Origin: Accumulibacter phosphatis
Lineage (GTDB): Bacteria; Pseudomonadota; Gammaproteobacteria; Burkholderiales; Rhodocyclaceae
Direction of reading: 5' to 3'
Assembly: GCF_000024165.1 (NCBI RefSeq)
Contig: NC_013194.1
Location: 2,976,001-3,040,000 of the forward strand
Length of the DNA stretch: 64,000 bases
Shown here: one piece after another, positions 50,606-59,830 of the stretch
How positions within the stretch are numbered: position 1 is the stretch's first letter
How the letters are laid out: every line of letters begins with the position of its first letter
Position numbers and translations under genes: made by a program
The notes under the pieces: model-generated
Told to the model about the DNA's origin: nothing
What the model saw: only the letters and a program-made list of their open reading frames with translations
Databases searched by the model: none

Positions 50606-51711
50606 ATCGAGACGCAAACGACGCGCCGAAGGTGCCCGAATCCGCCCACCCGGGTCGCTGGTGGCACGCGATCGAGGACCAGCGGATTCAGTGCGACCTC
50701 TGTCCGCGCGACTGCAAGTTGCACGAGGGCCAGCGCGGCGCCTGCTTCGTTCGCCAGAACGTCGGCGGCCAGATGGTGCTCACCACCTATGGCCGCTCGT
50801 CGGGCTTCTGCATCGACCCGATCGAAAAGAAGCCGCTCAACCACTTCTTTCCGGGCTCCGCCATCCTGTCCTTCGGCACCGCCGGCTGCAACCTGGCCTG
50901 CAAGTTCTGCCAGAACTGGGACATCTCGAAGTCCCGGGACATGGACCGCCTGCTCGACGCCGCCAGCCCGGACGGGATTGCTGCCGCGGCGCTCGCCTAC
51001 GGCGCCCAGTCGGTGGCCTTCACCTACAACGATCCGGTGATCTTCGCCGAGTACGCGATCGATACCGCCATCGCTTGCCATGAGCGAGGCATCAAGACGG
51101 TCGCCGTGACGGCCGGCTACATCCATCCGGCGCCCGCACGCGAGTTCTACGCCGTGATGGACGCCGCCAACGTCGATCTGAAAGCCTTCACCGACGACTT
51201 CTATTTCAAGCTCTGCGCGGGTCACCTGCAGCCCGTGCTCGACATCCTCTCCTACATCCATCACGAAACGACGTGCTGGCTCGAGATCACCACCCTGCTG
51301 ATTCCGGGCAAGAACGATTCGCCTGCCGAGATCAAGGCGCTCGCGGCATGGGTGGCACGCGAACTCGGGGCGGACGTGCCGCTGCACTTCACCGCCTTCC
51401 ACCCCGACTGGAAGATGGACGACCTGCCGCCGACGCCGTCGTCGACGCTGACCCAGGCGCGGCGCATCGCGCTCGACGCCGGCCTGCATTACGTCTATAC
51501 GGGCAACGTGCATGACACCGAAGGCGGCACCACCTTCTGCCCGGGTTGCCAGGCAGCACTGATCGAGCGGGACTGGTACAACATCCGTCACTACGACCTG
51601 CCGGCAGACGGTCGCTGTCCGCACTGCGGCACTCGCCTTGCCGGCCATTTCGCCCGCTTCGGCAAGCCTTTCGGACCGCGTCGCGTGCCGGTCAGACTGG
51701 TACGTCGTTGA
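50590..51711 (+). CDS. amrS: AmmeMemoRadiSam system radical SAM enzyme
   Basis: This 373-residue radical SAM protein has the cluster motif GCNLACKFCQNW (Cys100, Cys104, Cys107). Two flanking Cys groups are visible: CDLCPRDCKL near the N terminus, and a C-terminal zinc-like set, FCPGCQAAL with RCPHCG. The layout matches the AmmeMemoRadiSam enzyme that resembles pyruvate formate-lyase activators. With amrA and amrB it forms a conserved trio whose product is not established. The next start overlaps its stop (TTGA). Confidence 0.92.
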   Translation: MERDVDRDANDAPKVPESAHPGRWWHAIEDQRIQCDLCPRDCKLHEGQRGACFVRQNVGGQMVLTTYGRSSGFCIDPIEKKPLNHFFPGSAILSFGTAGCNLACKFCQNWDISKSRDMDRLLDAASPDGIAAAALAYGAQSVAFTYNDPVIFAEYAIDTAIACHERGIKTVAVTAGYIHPAPAREFYAVMDAANVDLKAFTDDFYFKLCAGHLQPVLDILSYIHHETTCWLEITTLLIPGKNDSPAEIKALAAWVARELGADVPLHFTAFHPDWKMDDLPPTPSSTLTQARRIALDAGLHYVYTGNVHDTEGGTTFCPGCQAALIERDWYNIRHYDLPADGRCPHCGTRLAGHFARFGKPFGPRRVPVRLVRR

Positions 51712-52376
51712 ACGACGCGACCATCCCGTCAGGCAGCACGCCGATCTCGATTGCCACCGGACACGGGCCGCTGCACGGCGTGCTGACGCTGCCGGCGGCG
51801 ACCGCGGCGCTGGTTGTGCTGACGCACGCCGGCCCGACTCCCGAGGCGCGCGACGACGCTCTCGCCGCCGTTCTCCGGCACGCCGGCATCGGCACGCTGA
51901 GTCTCGACCTCCTGACCGACTCGGAGGAGCGTTTCGCCGATATCCACCACAACGTTTCGCTGCTCTCCCGGCGCCTGCTCGAGGGACTGAACCTGGTCAA
52001 GCAACGAATGCTCGTCGGCGAGTTGCCGACGCTGCCGATCGGCCTTTGCGGCGTCGGCGACTGCTCACCGGTGGTGCTGCGCGTGGCCGCGTTGCGCGAC
52101 CACGACGTCTTCGCACTCGTCTGCCGCGGCGGCCTGATCGATCTCGCCGGCGTCGTTTACCTGCGTTCGCTCACCGCGCCGCTGCTGGTTCTCGTCGACG
52201 AGAACGACGCAGGTGGCACGATGAGCAACCGGCGCGCCCTGCGCGAGTTGTCATGCCGGCAGGAACTGCAGTCGCTACCCGCGAGTGTTCTCTCGCCTGA
52301 CTCGGCGGTCGCCTTCGAGTGTGTCGCGCGCGCCACCGTGCACTGGTTCGTTGACCACCTCTACCACGGCCATTGA
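51708..52376 (+). CDS. Alpha/beta hydrolase, dienelactone-hydrolase-like
   Basis: This 222-residue protein reads from a TTG that overlaps the previous stop. It has LHGVLTLPAATAALVVLTHA, a nucleophile-elbow-like GLCGVGDCSPV, and APLLVLVDENDAG followed by a late His. The elbow reads G-x-G-D-C with no Ser at the usual place, so the nucleophile may be Asp or Cys, as in dienelactone hydrolases. It is coupled to the AmmeMemoRadiSam trio and probably part of the same operon. The substrate is unknown. Confidence 0.7.
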   Translation: MNDATIPSGSTPISIATGHGPLHGVLTLPAATAALVVLTHAGPTPEARDDALAAVLRHAGIGTLSLDLLTDSEERFADIHHNVSLLSRRLLEGLNLVKQRMLVGELPTLPIGLCGVGDCSPVVLRVAALRDHDVFALVCRGGLIDLAGVVYLRSLTAPLLVLVDENDAGGTMSNRRALRELSCRQELQSLPASVLSPDSAVAFECVARATVHWFVDHLYHGH

Positions 52377-52392
52377 CCCTAGGATCCTTGGG

Positions 52393-53628
52393 ATGCGTCA
52401 GAAGATTTCCCTAATCGTGCAACCCGGCGACAGCTTCTTCCCGATCGTGCGCGCAATCGACCGTGCGCATCGCTCGATCAACCTGACGGCCTTTCGCATG
52501 GACGATCCGATCATTCAGCGCGCACTCATCGAGGCTCGCCAACGCGGCGTGCGCATCCGCGTGCTCATTTCGAGCAGCGCGCGCGGTTGGGCGGACAGGA
52601 ACCGCAAGCTCCTCAGGGACGCCAGCGAGGCGGGCATCGACACCCGCGAGCCTCCCGGTGACAGCAAGCGCGCTCGTTATCACTACAAGGTGATGACGGT
52701 GGACGACGAGGAAGCGTTCGTGTTTACCTTCAACCCGACGCGCGAGAATCTGCACTACACGCGCGACTTCGGCGTCGAGCTTTTCAACCCGACGATCGCC
52801 GCCGAGATCAACCGGCTGTTCGACGCCGACTGGGACGATCGTCCCTTCGTACCCGACGCGCATTCGCCCCTGCTGGTGAGCCCGTTCAACAGTCGGCAGA
52901 AGATCGAAGGGTGGCTGGCGGCCGCCGAACGCTCGATTCAGATCGCCGACGCGAAGGTCCAGGATCCGGCCATCGTCCGCCTGCTCGTGCACAAGGCCGC
53001 GAGCGGTATCCCGGTGCGCGTCCTGGGCGATGAAGCGCATGGCAACGGGCTGCCCGCCGAGATCGCCTTCCGGGCAGTACCGCGCTACAAGCTGCACGCC
53101 AAGTGCACCATCGTCGACGGCAGCACGGCCGTCATCGGCAGCATGAACCTGCGCACGGAGAGCCTCGACCGCCGCCGCGAGCTGGGCATCATGGTCGACG
53201 ATGGCGATGTGCTACAACGACTGCAGGCCGTGTTCGAGAGCGACTGGGAGCGCAAGTTGCCGATGTTCGACACCACAGCGACGCAGGTGATGCGCCTGGC
53301 GGAGCCCCCTGGGCGCGCCGCGACGGAGTTTTCGGGGGCCGGCTTCATCCTCCTTTCGCGCACCAGCGCACTGGTGCGGCACGCGGTCCGTGAAGGCGTG
53401 ACGACCATCGGCCGGGCGCCGGAGAACGATGTGGTCATCAGCGATGCCCTGGTCAGCCGCTACCATGCGCACATCACCCGCGAGATGCAGATCTGCCGGA
53501 TCACCGACCGGGGAAGCGGCAATGGCACCTTCGTGAACGGTGACCGCATCATCGGGACGACCGCCCTGCGCCCAGGCGATGTCATCCGTATCGCCGACAG
53601 CGAGGAGTTTCGCCTCCTGGAACTGTAA
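52393..53628 (+). CDS. PLD-like phosphodiesterase fused to an FHA domain
   Basis: This 411-residue protein has two phospholipase-D motifs: HYKVMTVDD (His97, Lys99) and LHAKCTIVDG (His235, Lys237), the latter followed by AVIGSMNLRTES. It then has a C-terminal FHA domain (about 330-411) with GRAPENDVVISDALVSRYH and GSGNGTFVNGDRI. The catalytic half resembles cardiolipin synthase-type or nuclease-type PLDs but lacks membrane helices. The FHA domain binds phosphothreonine, so the enzyme may be recruited by a kinase. It lies 16 bases after the hydrolase gene. The fusion is unusual. Confidence 0.85.
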   Translation: MRQKISLIVQPGDSFFPIVRAIDRAHRSINLTAFRMDDPIIQRALIEARQRGVRIRVLISSSARGWADRNRKLLRDASEAGIDTREPPGDSKRARYHYKVMTVDDEEAFVFTFNPTRENLHYTRDFGVELFNPTIAAEINRLFDADWDDRPFVPDAHSPLLVSPFNSRQKIEGWLAAAERSIQIADAKVQDPAIVRLLVHKAASGIPVRVLGDEAHGNGLPAEIAFRAVPRYKLHAKCTIVDGSTAVIGSMNLRTESLDRRRELGIMVDDGDVLQRLQAVFESDWERKLPMFDTTATQVMRLAEPPGRAATEFSGAGFILLSRTSALVRHAVREGVTTIGRAPENDVVISDALVSRYHAHITREMQICRITDRGSGNGTFVNGDRIIGTTALRPGDVIRIADSEEFRLLEL

Positions 53629-53958
53629 GGCCAGGCTCGGTCCGGGAGCGCTGCAGGCCGGCGCGGCCAGTTCGGCACCGGGGCGGACGGCGCGGGCCAC
53701 GGCACGCGCGGCAACGGCACGCCGCCGGCCGGACCTACCCGAAAGCGGCAAAATGGTTTATATTGCACCGCAACAGACGCGCCTGAAGCGCCATCGATGG
53801 CCCGGCGATCAGACCCAAGCGCAAGCCGGATGGATTGCCCGCACGCCGCAGGAGACCCGGCGCGTCGCTCGTCTGCCAAGCCCGGCGTTTGCCGTGCGAC
53901 CCCCGAACACCGTACGTCTCACCGAGCCGCTGCGGCGGCCCAAACCAGGACCCATTCC
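53629..53958. other. Intergenic region upstream of the Hsp70 operon
   Basis: These 330 bases are GC-rich at the left and hold a less GC-rich patch (AAAATGGTTTATATTG near 53749) that is the best promoter candidate for the Hsp70 operon. No gene with good codon use was seen; the plus-strand frame from 53797 is just the upstream extension of the DUF2760 gene. Confidence 0.4.
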
Positions 53959-54528
53959 ATGAAACAAGACCCTCCATCCTTGTTGAGCAGAATCTCCCTT
54001 GCCTTCGGCACCTTCTTCGCGATCATCGCCGATGCTCGGTTCGCCGGACGCGTCCAGGCCTTGCGCACCGGCGCACAGCGCAGCGAACCGTCGACGCCGG
54101 CACCGGCACCCGCCACACCCAGACCTGCCGCACCGCCGCTGCGGGAAGCTGCACCCGACGGTGCGCTGCAGCTCCTCGGCCTGCTGCAGCGCGAAGCCCG
54201 CTTCATCGACTTCATCCAGGAGGACGTCGCCGCGTATGCCGATGCCGACGTTGGTGCCGCCGCGCGCGTCGTCCATGAAGGCTGCCGCAAAGTGCTGCGC
54301 GACAACTTCGCGATCAGCCCGGTGCGCGACGAGGCCGAGGGCAGCCGGATCACGCTGCCCGAAGGTTTCGACGCCGCGGCGATTCGCGTCACCGGCAACG
54401 TCGTCGGTCAGCCACCGTTCACGGGCAGCCTCGCGCACCGCGGCTGGCGGGTCGTCGAAACCCGGCTGCCGAAGCTCTCCGATAGCCACGAACTGCGCAT
54501 CGTCGCGCCGGCGGAGGTGGAACTATGA
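53959..54528 (+). CDS. DUF2760 domain protein
   Basis: This 189-residue protein starts at ATG 53959. A hydrophobic N-terminal segment (LAFGTFFAIIADARFAGRV), a Pro/Ala-rich linker and a C-terminal domain with LLQREARFIDFIQEDVAAY and VTGNVVGQPPFTGSLAHRGW mark DUF2760. It overlaps the first Hsp70 gene by 4 bases (ATGA). DUF2760 is known to be encoded next to Hsp70-like genes and may serve as their cofactor or membrane adaptor. The function is not established. Confidence 0.82.
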   Translation: MKQDPPSLLSRISLAFGTFFAIIADARFAGRVQALRTGAQRSEPSTPAPAPATPRPAAPPLREAAPDGALQLLGLLQREARFIDFIQEDVAAYADADVGAAARVVHEGCRKVLRDNFAISPVRDEAEGSRITLPEGFDAAAIRVTGNVVGQPPFTGSLAHRGWRVVETRLPKLSDSHELRIVAPAEVEL

Positions 54529-56369
54529 GCGAGCCACGCTTTGCGATCGGGATCGATCTCGGAACGACCCACTGCGCCCTCTCCTACGTCGATATCGACG
54601 GCAGTGACGGCGAACAGGTTGTCCAGCAGGTGCTGCCCATCCCGCAGCTGACCGCGCCCGGGGCGGTCGAGGAACTCGGCCTGCTGCCGTCGTTCATCTA
54701 CCTGCCGCATGCGAGCGAACTGGCGAGCGGCGACCTGAACCTGCCGTGGACCGCCGAGCAGGACTATGCCGTCGGTGAAATGGCGCGCAGCCGCGGCGCA
54801 GCAACACCGATCCGCCTGGTGTCGAGCGCCAAGAGCTGGCTGTGCCACGCCGGCGTCGATCGGCGGGCGGCGATCCTGCCGAACGACGCACCGCCGGAAG
54901 TCGCGCGTCTGTCGCCGCTCGCCGCCTCCTTGCGCTATCTCGCGCACCTGCGCGCCGCCTGGGACGAAGCGCAGCCGGCGGCCCCCTTCGTGGATCAGGA
55001 AATCGTCGTCACGATTCCCGCCTCCTTCGACCCGGCAGCCCGCGAGCTGACTGCCGAAGCCGCCAAGGCGGCAGGCTGCGAGCGCATGATCCTGCTCGAG
55101 GAACCGCAGGCGGCGCTCTACAGCTGGATCCAGAAGAGCGCCGGAGGCTGGCGCAAGCAGGTGCGGCCGGGCGACATCATCTTGGTCGTTGATGTCGGCG
55201 GCGGCACCAGCGATTTTTCGCTGATCGCCGTCCTCGAGCGCGACGGCAACCTCGAACTGCACCGCGTCGCCGTCGGCGAGCACATCCTCCTCGGCGGCGA
55301 CAACATGGATCTGGCGCTGGCCTATGCCGTCGCCGGCAAGCTGGCGGCGCAGGGCAGCAAGCTCGACGCCTGGCAACTGCGCGCCTTGACGCATGCCTGC
55401 CGATCAGCCAAGGAAACGCTGCTCGGCGACCCGGAGATCGCTGCCGTACCGCTCGTCGTCGCCAGTCGCGGCACCAAGCTGATCGGCGGGTCGATCCGCA
55501 GCGAGCTGACGCGCGAGGAACTCACGGCAACGCTGCTCGAAGGCTTCTTCCCGGCGGCGGCGATCGCCGATCGCCCGCAGGGACGCGGACGCGGTGGCCT
55601 CACCCAACTCGGACTGCCCTATGCCCAGGACGCCGCGGTTACCCGCCACCTGGCCGCTTTCCTGGCCCGCCAGCTCGCCGCGACGGCCGATCTCGAGGGC
55701 TTCGTCGGCGACCTGCCCGACGACGCCACCTTCCTGCATCCGACCGCCGTGCTCTTCAACGGCGGCGTCTTCAAGTCCGACCTGCTCGCCGAGCGGACGC
55801 TGGCGACGATAAACTCCTGGCTCGCCGGCGAAGGCGCGCCGGCCGCCCGCCTGCTCGAAGGTGCCGACCTCGACCTGGCGGTCGCCCGTGGCGCCGCCTA
55901 CTACGGCTACGTTCGCCGCGGCCAGGGCGTGCGTATCCGCGGTGGTACGGCGCGTGCCTACTACGTCGCCGTCGAGTCCGTGATGCCCGCCGTACCCGGC
56001 CTGCAGCCACCGGTGCAGGCGCTGTGCCTGGCGCCGTTCGGCATGGAGGAAGGCACCGAGGCCGCCCTGTCGGCTCAAGAGTTCGGCCTCGTCGTCGGCG
56101 AGCAGGTCCGCTTCCGCTTCTTCGGCTCGTCGGTCCGCCGTCAGGACGAGGTCGGAACACTGCTCGACGACTGGGAACCCGATGAACTGCAGGAACTCGA
56201 CGAGATCCAGACGACGCTGCCGAGCGAAGGCCGTGCCGCCGGCGAGGTGGTGCGCGTCAAGCTGCATGCGCGGGTGACCGAAGCCGGCACCCTCGAACTC
56301 GAGGCCCTGCCGCACGGCGGCAAGGAGTACTGGAAGGTCGAGTTCGACGTGCGCGGCGGTGCCACCTAG
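54525..56369 (+). CDS. Hsp70-family protein (non-canonical, first of pair)
   Basis: This 614-residue protein has the actin-like ATPase of Hsp70: FAIGIDLGTTHCALSYVDID, VVTIPASFDPAARELTAEAA and VVDVGGGTSDFSL. The substrate-binding half is divergent, and the protein ends FDVRGGAT rather than in a DnaK EEVD-like tail. It has insertions relative to DnaK. No DnaJ or GrpE gene is adjacent; DUF2760 and a second Hsp70 flank it. It is probably an ATP-driven chaperone for a special client. Confidence 0.85.
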   Translation: MSEPRFAIGIDLGTTHCALSYVDIDGSDGEQVVQQVLPIPQLTAPGAVEELGLLPSFIYLPHASELASGDLNLPWTAEQDYAVGEMARSRGAATPIRLVSSAKSWLCHAGVDRRAAILPNDAPPEVARLSPLAASLRYLAHLRAAWDEAQPAAPFVDQEIVVTIPASFDPAARELTAEAAKAAGCERMILLEEPQAALYSWIQKSAGGWRKQVRPGDIILVVDVGGGTSDFSLIAVLERDGNLELHRVAVGEHILLGGDNMDLALAYAVAGKLAAQGSKLDAWQLRALTHACRSAKETLLGDPEIAAVPLVVASRGTKLIGGSIRSELTREELTATLLEGFFPAAAIADRPQGRGRGGLTQLGLPYAQDAAVTRHLAAFLARQLAATADLEGFVGDLPDDATFLHPTAVLFNGGVFKSDLLAERTLATINSWLAGEGAPAARLLEGADLDLAVARGAAYYGYVRRGQGVRIRGGTARAYYVAVESVMPAVPGLQPPVQALCLAPFGMEEGTEAALSAQEFGLVVGEQVRFRFFGSSVRRQDEVGTLLDDWEPDELQELDEIQTTLPSEGRAAGEVVRVKLHARVTEAGTLELEALPHGGKEYWKVEFDVRGGAT

Positions 56370-56395
56370 GGGTGTCGGCAAGTCTCCGGCAGGCC

Positions 56396-59209
56396 ATGAA
56401 GAAGACGTACATCGTCGGCATCGATCTCGGCACCAGCAACACCGTGGTCGCCTACACGGCGCCGGGAAAACAGCAGGTCGAGCTGTTCGAGATCGAACAG
56501 CTGGTCGCTCCCGGGCAGGTTGCCGCGCGGCCGCTGCTGCCGTCGGTCCGCTTCCACCCGGCACCCGGGGAACTCAGCCCGGGCGATCTGCAACTGCCGT
56601 GGGACGCTGAGGACGGCGGCGAAGCGGCGCTCACCGGCCGCCTGGCGCTCGATCTTGGCGCCCAGGTTCCCGGTCGCCTGGTCGCCAGCGCCAAGAGCTG
56701 GCTGTCGCACGCCTCGGTCGACCGGATGGCGCCGATCCTGCCCTGGGGTGCCGAAGACGATGTCGCCAAGGTCTCGCCGGTCGCCGCCAGCGCCAGCTAC
56801 CTCGCGCATGTTCGCGCCGCCTGGCGGCACCGCTTCCCGAAAGCGCCACTCGAAGAGCAACAGGTGATCCTGACGGTTCCCGCGTCTTTCGACGAAGGTG
56901 CGCGCGCGCTGACGCTCGAAGCCGCGCGACAGGCCGGCCTGCCGCATCTGCGCCTGCTCGAAGAGCCGCAGGCGGCCTTCTACGACTGGCTTTTCCGCCA
57001 CCAGCAGAGCCTCGCCGAGGAACTCGCCGGTACGCGGCTGCTGCTCGTTTGCGATGTCGGCGGCGGCACGACGGACTTGACGCTGATCCAGGTGGCGCTC
57101 CAGGACGGCGAGCCGGAGTTGACGCGCATCGGCGTCGGCGACCACCTGATGCTTGGTGGCGACAACATGGATCTCGCTCTCGCGCATCTCGTCGAAGGCC
57201 GTCTGCCCGCGAGTGAGGGACGCCTCTCGGCGGCGCGCTTCTCGCAGCTCACCGCACGTTGCCGGGCGGCCAAGGAACAGTTGCTGGCCGACGGCGCTCC
57301 CGAAACGGTGCTGTTGACGCTGCTCGGCGGCGGCGCGCGGCTGATCGGCGGCGCGCGCACCGTCGAACTGAAGTGCGACGAAGTCCGTCAGGTGATCGTC
57401 GATGGTTTCTTTCCGGCGGTGCCTGCCGATGAACCGATACAGCAACGACGGGCGGCGATCGTCGAGTTCGGTCTGCCCTACCCCGCCGACCCGGCAATCA
57501 CGCGCCATGTCGCCGCCTTCCTCAAGCGCCACGCGCAGGCAGCGCACCGGGCACTGGCCGACGACGCCGACACGCAGCGGCTGCCGGTTCCCGATACGCT
57601 GCTGCTCAACGGCGGCGTCTTTCGTGCCGCTGCGCTCGCCGAACGTCTGCAGAGCACGCTCGGCAACTGGCGCGGCGCGGCGCTGCGCGTCCTGCACAAC
57701 GACAATCCCGACGTCGCCGTCGCGCGTGGGGCCGTCGCCTACGCGCTCGTCCGGCAGGGACATGGCCGGCGCATCGGTGGCGGATCGGCGCGCAGCTACT
57801 TTCTCGTCCTCGACGACGCCGGTGGGCAGAAACGCGGCATCTGCCTGCTGCCGCGCGGCAGCGAGGAAGGACACGAAATCCGCCTGCCCGAGCGCACGTT
57901 CAGCCTGCGCCTGGGTCAGCCGGTACGCTTTCACCTCGCCTCGTCGGTTGCCGACACCAGCTACCTGCCGGGCGAGATCGCCGAACTGGGCGACGAGGAA
58001 TTCGTCCGCCTGCCGCCGATCGCCAGCGTCGTCCAGCCACATGCCGGCAGCAACCAGCGCGAGGTGCGCGTGCAATTGATCACTGCGATGACCGAGGTCG
58101 GCACGCTAGAACTGCACTGTGTCAGCCTTGACGATGCCGCTCGCCGCTGGCTGCTCGAATTCCAGTTGCGCGGCGAAGGCAGCGAGACGGCGGTCTCGCC
58201 GGCCGCCCTGCCGCCGCGCTTTGCCAACGCCGTGCAATGCATCGAGCAGATTTTCGGAGCGCGCGCGCAGCCCGTCGAAGGCAAGGAGGTACGGCGCCTG
58301 CGCGGCCAGCTCGAGCACCTGCTCGGCAAACGCGAGGATTGGGACATGCCGTTGCTGCGGGCACTGTTCGACGCGCTGATGCAACGCGCCCGGCGGCGGC
58401 GCCGTTCGCCGGAGCACGAACGGCTGTGGCTCAATCTCGCCGGTTACTGTCTGCGCCCGGGCCTCGGTTACGCGCTCGACGACTGGCGGATCGAGCAACT
58501 GTGCCCGCTGCTTGGCCAGGGAATCGAGTACGTCGGCGAGAGCCAGAACTGGTCGGAGTGGTGGACACTCTGGCGGCGCGCTGCCGGCGGTTTGCCGGCA
58601 GCGATCCAGGAGAAGCTGCTCGGCGAGCTGGTTCCGGCGCTGCGCAGCGACGCGGTGAAGACCCGCAGCCGGCTGTCGGCGGCAATCGCCGGTAGTCACG
58701 ACGACATGCTGCGCCTGGTCGCGTCGCTCGAAAAACTGCCGGCCGACAGCAAGGTCGAGATCGGAGACTGGCTGCTCGACAGACTGTGCAGGGCCTCCGA
58801 GAAACCCTTGGGCTGGTGGGCGCTCGGCCGCCTCGGCGCGCGTCAGTCGCTCTACGGCAGCGCCCACCAGGTGGTCCCGCCCGAAGTCGCCGAGCGCTGG
58901 CTCGACGCGCTACTGGCTGTCGATTGGAAGAAAGTCGAGCCGGCGGCCTTCGCCGCGACGCAACTCGCCCGCCTGACTGGCGACCGGGCGCGCGATCTGC
59001 CCGAGCCGGTGCGTGAAAGGGTGCTGACGCGCCTGACGGCCAGCAATGCCAGCGTCACCTGGATCAACCAGATTCGGACCGTCGTGGCACTCGACCGGGC
59101 CGACGAGCGCCGCGCCTTCGGCGAGTCCTTGCCGGCGGGCTTGCGGCTCATGGCCGAGGGCAGCAACTGTCGAGTCTCCGACAGCTCCGCCGAGCTGGCC
59201 AGCAAGTAG
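56396..59209 (+). CDS. Hsp70-family protein with long C-terminal domain (second of pair)
   Basis: This 937-residue protein has an N-terminal Hsp70 ATPase (YIVGIDLGTSNTVVAYTAP, LTVPASFDEGARALTLEAA, LLVCDVGGGTTDLTLIQV) and a long C-terminal helical region (from about residue 610, DUF3731-type). The latter has NLAGYCLRPGLGYALDDWRI and a late RAFGESLPAGLRLMAEGS. It starts at ATG 56396, 26 bases after the first Hsp70. The two copies share the same ATPase layout (SAKSWL..HA in both), so an old duplication is likely. It is the end of the operon. Confidence 0.87.
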   Translation: MKKTYIVGIDLGTSNTVVAYTAPGKQQVELFEIEQLVAPGQVAARPLLPSVRFHPAPGELSPGDLQLPWDAEDGGEAALTGRLALDLGAQVPGRLVASAKSWLSHASVDRMAPILPWGAEDDVAKVSPVAASASYLAHVRAAWRHRFPKAPLEEQQVILTVPASFDEGARALTLEAARQAGLPHLRLLEEPQAAFYDWLFRHQQSLAEELAGTRLLLVCDVGGGTTDLTLIQVALQDGEPELTRIGVGDHLMLGGDNMDLALAHLVEGRLPASEGRLSAARFSQLTARCRAAKEQLLADGAPETVLLTLLGGGARLIGGARTVELKCDEVRQVIVDGFFPAVPADEPIQQRRAAIVEFGLPYPADPAITRHVAAFLKRHAQAAHRALADDADTQRLPVPDTLLLNGGVFRAAALAERLQSTLGNWRGAALRVLHNDNPDVAVARGAVAYALVRQGHGRRIGGGSARSYFLVLDDAGGQKRGICLLPRGSEEGHEIRLPERTFSLRLGQPVRFHLASSVADTSYLPGEIAELGDEEFVRLPPIASVVQPHAGSNQREVRVQLITAMTEVGTLELHCVSLDDAARRWLLEFQLRGEGSETAVSPAALPPRFANAVQCIEQIFGARAQPVEGKEVRRLRGQLEHLLGKREDWDMPLLRALFDALMQRARRRRRSPEHERLWLNLAGYCLRPGLGYALDDWRIEQLCPLLGQGIEYVGESQNWSEWWTLWRRAAGGLPAAIQEKLLGELVPALRSDAVKTRSRLSAAIAGSHDDMLRLVASLEKLPADSKVEIGDWLLDRLCRASEKPLGWWALGRLGARQSLYGSAHQVVPPEVAERWLDALLAVDWKKVEPAAFAATQLARLTGDRARDLPEPVRERVLTRLTASNASVTWINQIRTVVALDRADERRAFGESLPAGLRLMAEGSNCRVSDSSAELASK

Positions 59210-59481
59210 CTAATAAAACAAGATTTCTCGCCATAAGCCCGCTGCATTGGCGTTCGACTCCGCTTTTGCCCATAATGTGGCGGTATCTGGCATCGCGCTG
59301 GCAATGGCTTTGGCAAGCGACTGGTTGCAGCCATGCGCGAGCCACGAGCGGCTGAGCGGGGGAAAGCAAGCTGTGCGCCTGCGCACGACGCGGAGCGACT
59401 GCTTCACGGCGGGTGGCCGGGCGCTTGCCGATGCCGTCAACCAGCGCCTAGCCAACGCAGGGAATCTTCAAGGAGTGAGCG

Positions 59482-59700
59482 ATGCGCCCGCAACGAGAAA
59501 CAGACCGCCGCCAGAACCAATCGGGACCACCGGACGGGCTGCTTGAGCGCCGCTGCGGAAGTGAGCGCCGCAAGCTCCAGCTTACCGCCGAAGCCATCGC
59601 CAGACTCGAAGAGCGTCTGGCCGCCCTGGCACCCGACGAAGAGGACGAAGTCGCCAACGACGGCTCAGGCTGGGACAAGCTGGTCATTCCAGTGAAGTAG
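59482..59700 (+). CDS. Small hypothetical protein, charged
   Basis: A 72-residue frame begins at ATG 59482 with AAGGAG a suitable distance upstream. It is hydrophilic, with RRCGSERRKLQLTAEAIARL then EERLAALAPDEEDEV, and ends WDKLVIPVK. The ribosome site and codon use support translation. No family is recognised. The 270 bases before it, after the Hsp70 gene, hold nothing clear. Confidence 0.5.
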   Translation: MRPQRETDRRQNQSGPPDGLLERRCGSERRKLQLTAEAIARLEERLAALAPDEEDEVANDGSGWDKLVIPVK

Positions 59701-59830
59701 GCAGCAGGGATCGGGCGCTGCGGCGCTGACCAGCGGCCACCGCAGTCACCGGCGTCGGTCCCGTCGGAAACCGCGCGAACGCTGGGTTAGTCCTGAAAAG
59801 TCTCGCAGCGACACAGCCGGCGGGAGCCGC

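Noticed and set aside
56366..58075. 569-codon minus-strand frame opposite the second Hsp70
   Set aside because: Shadow of a strongly supported Hsp70 gene.
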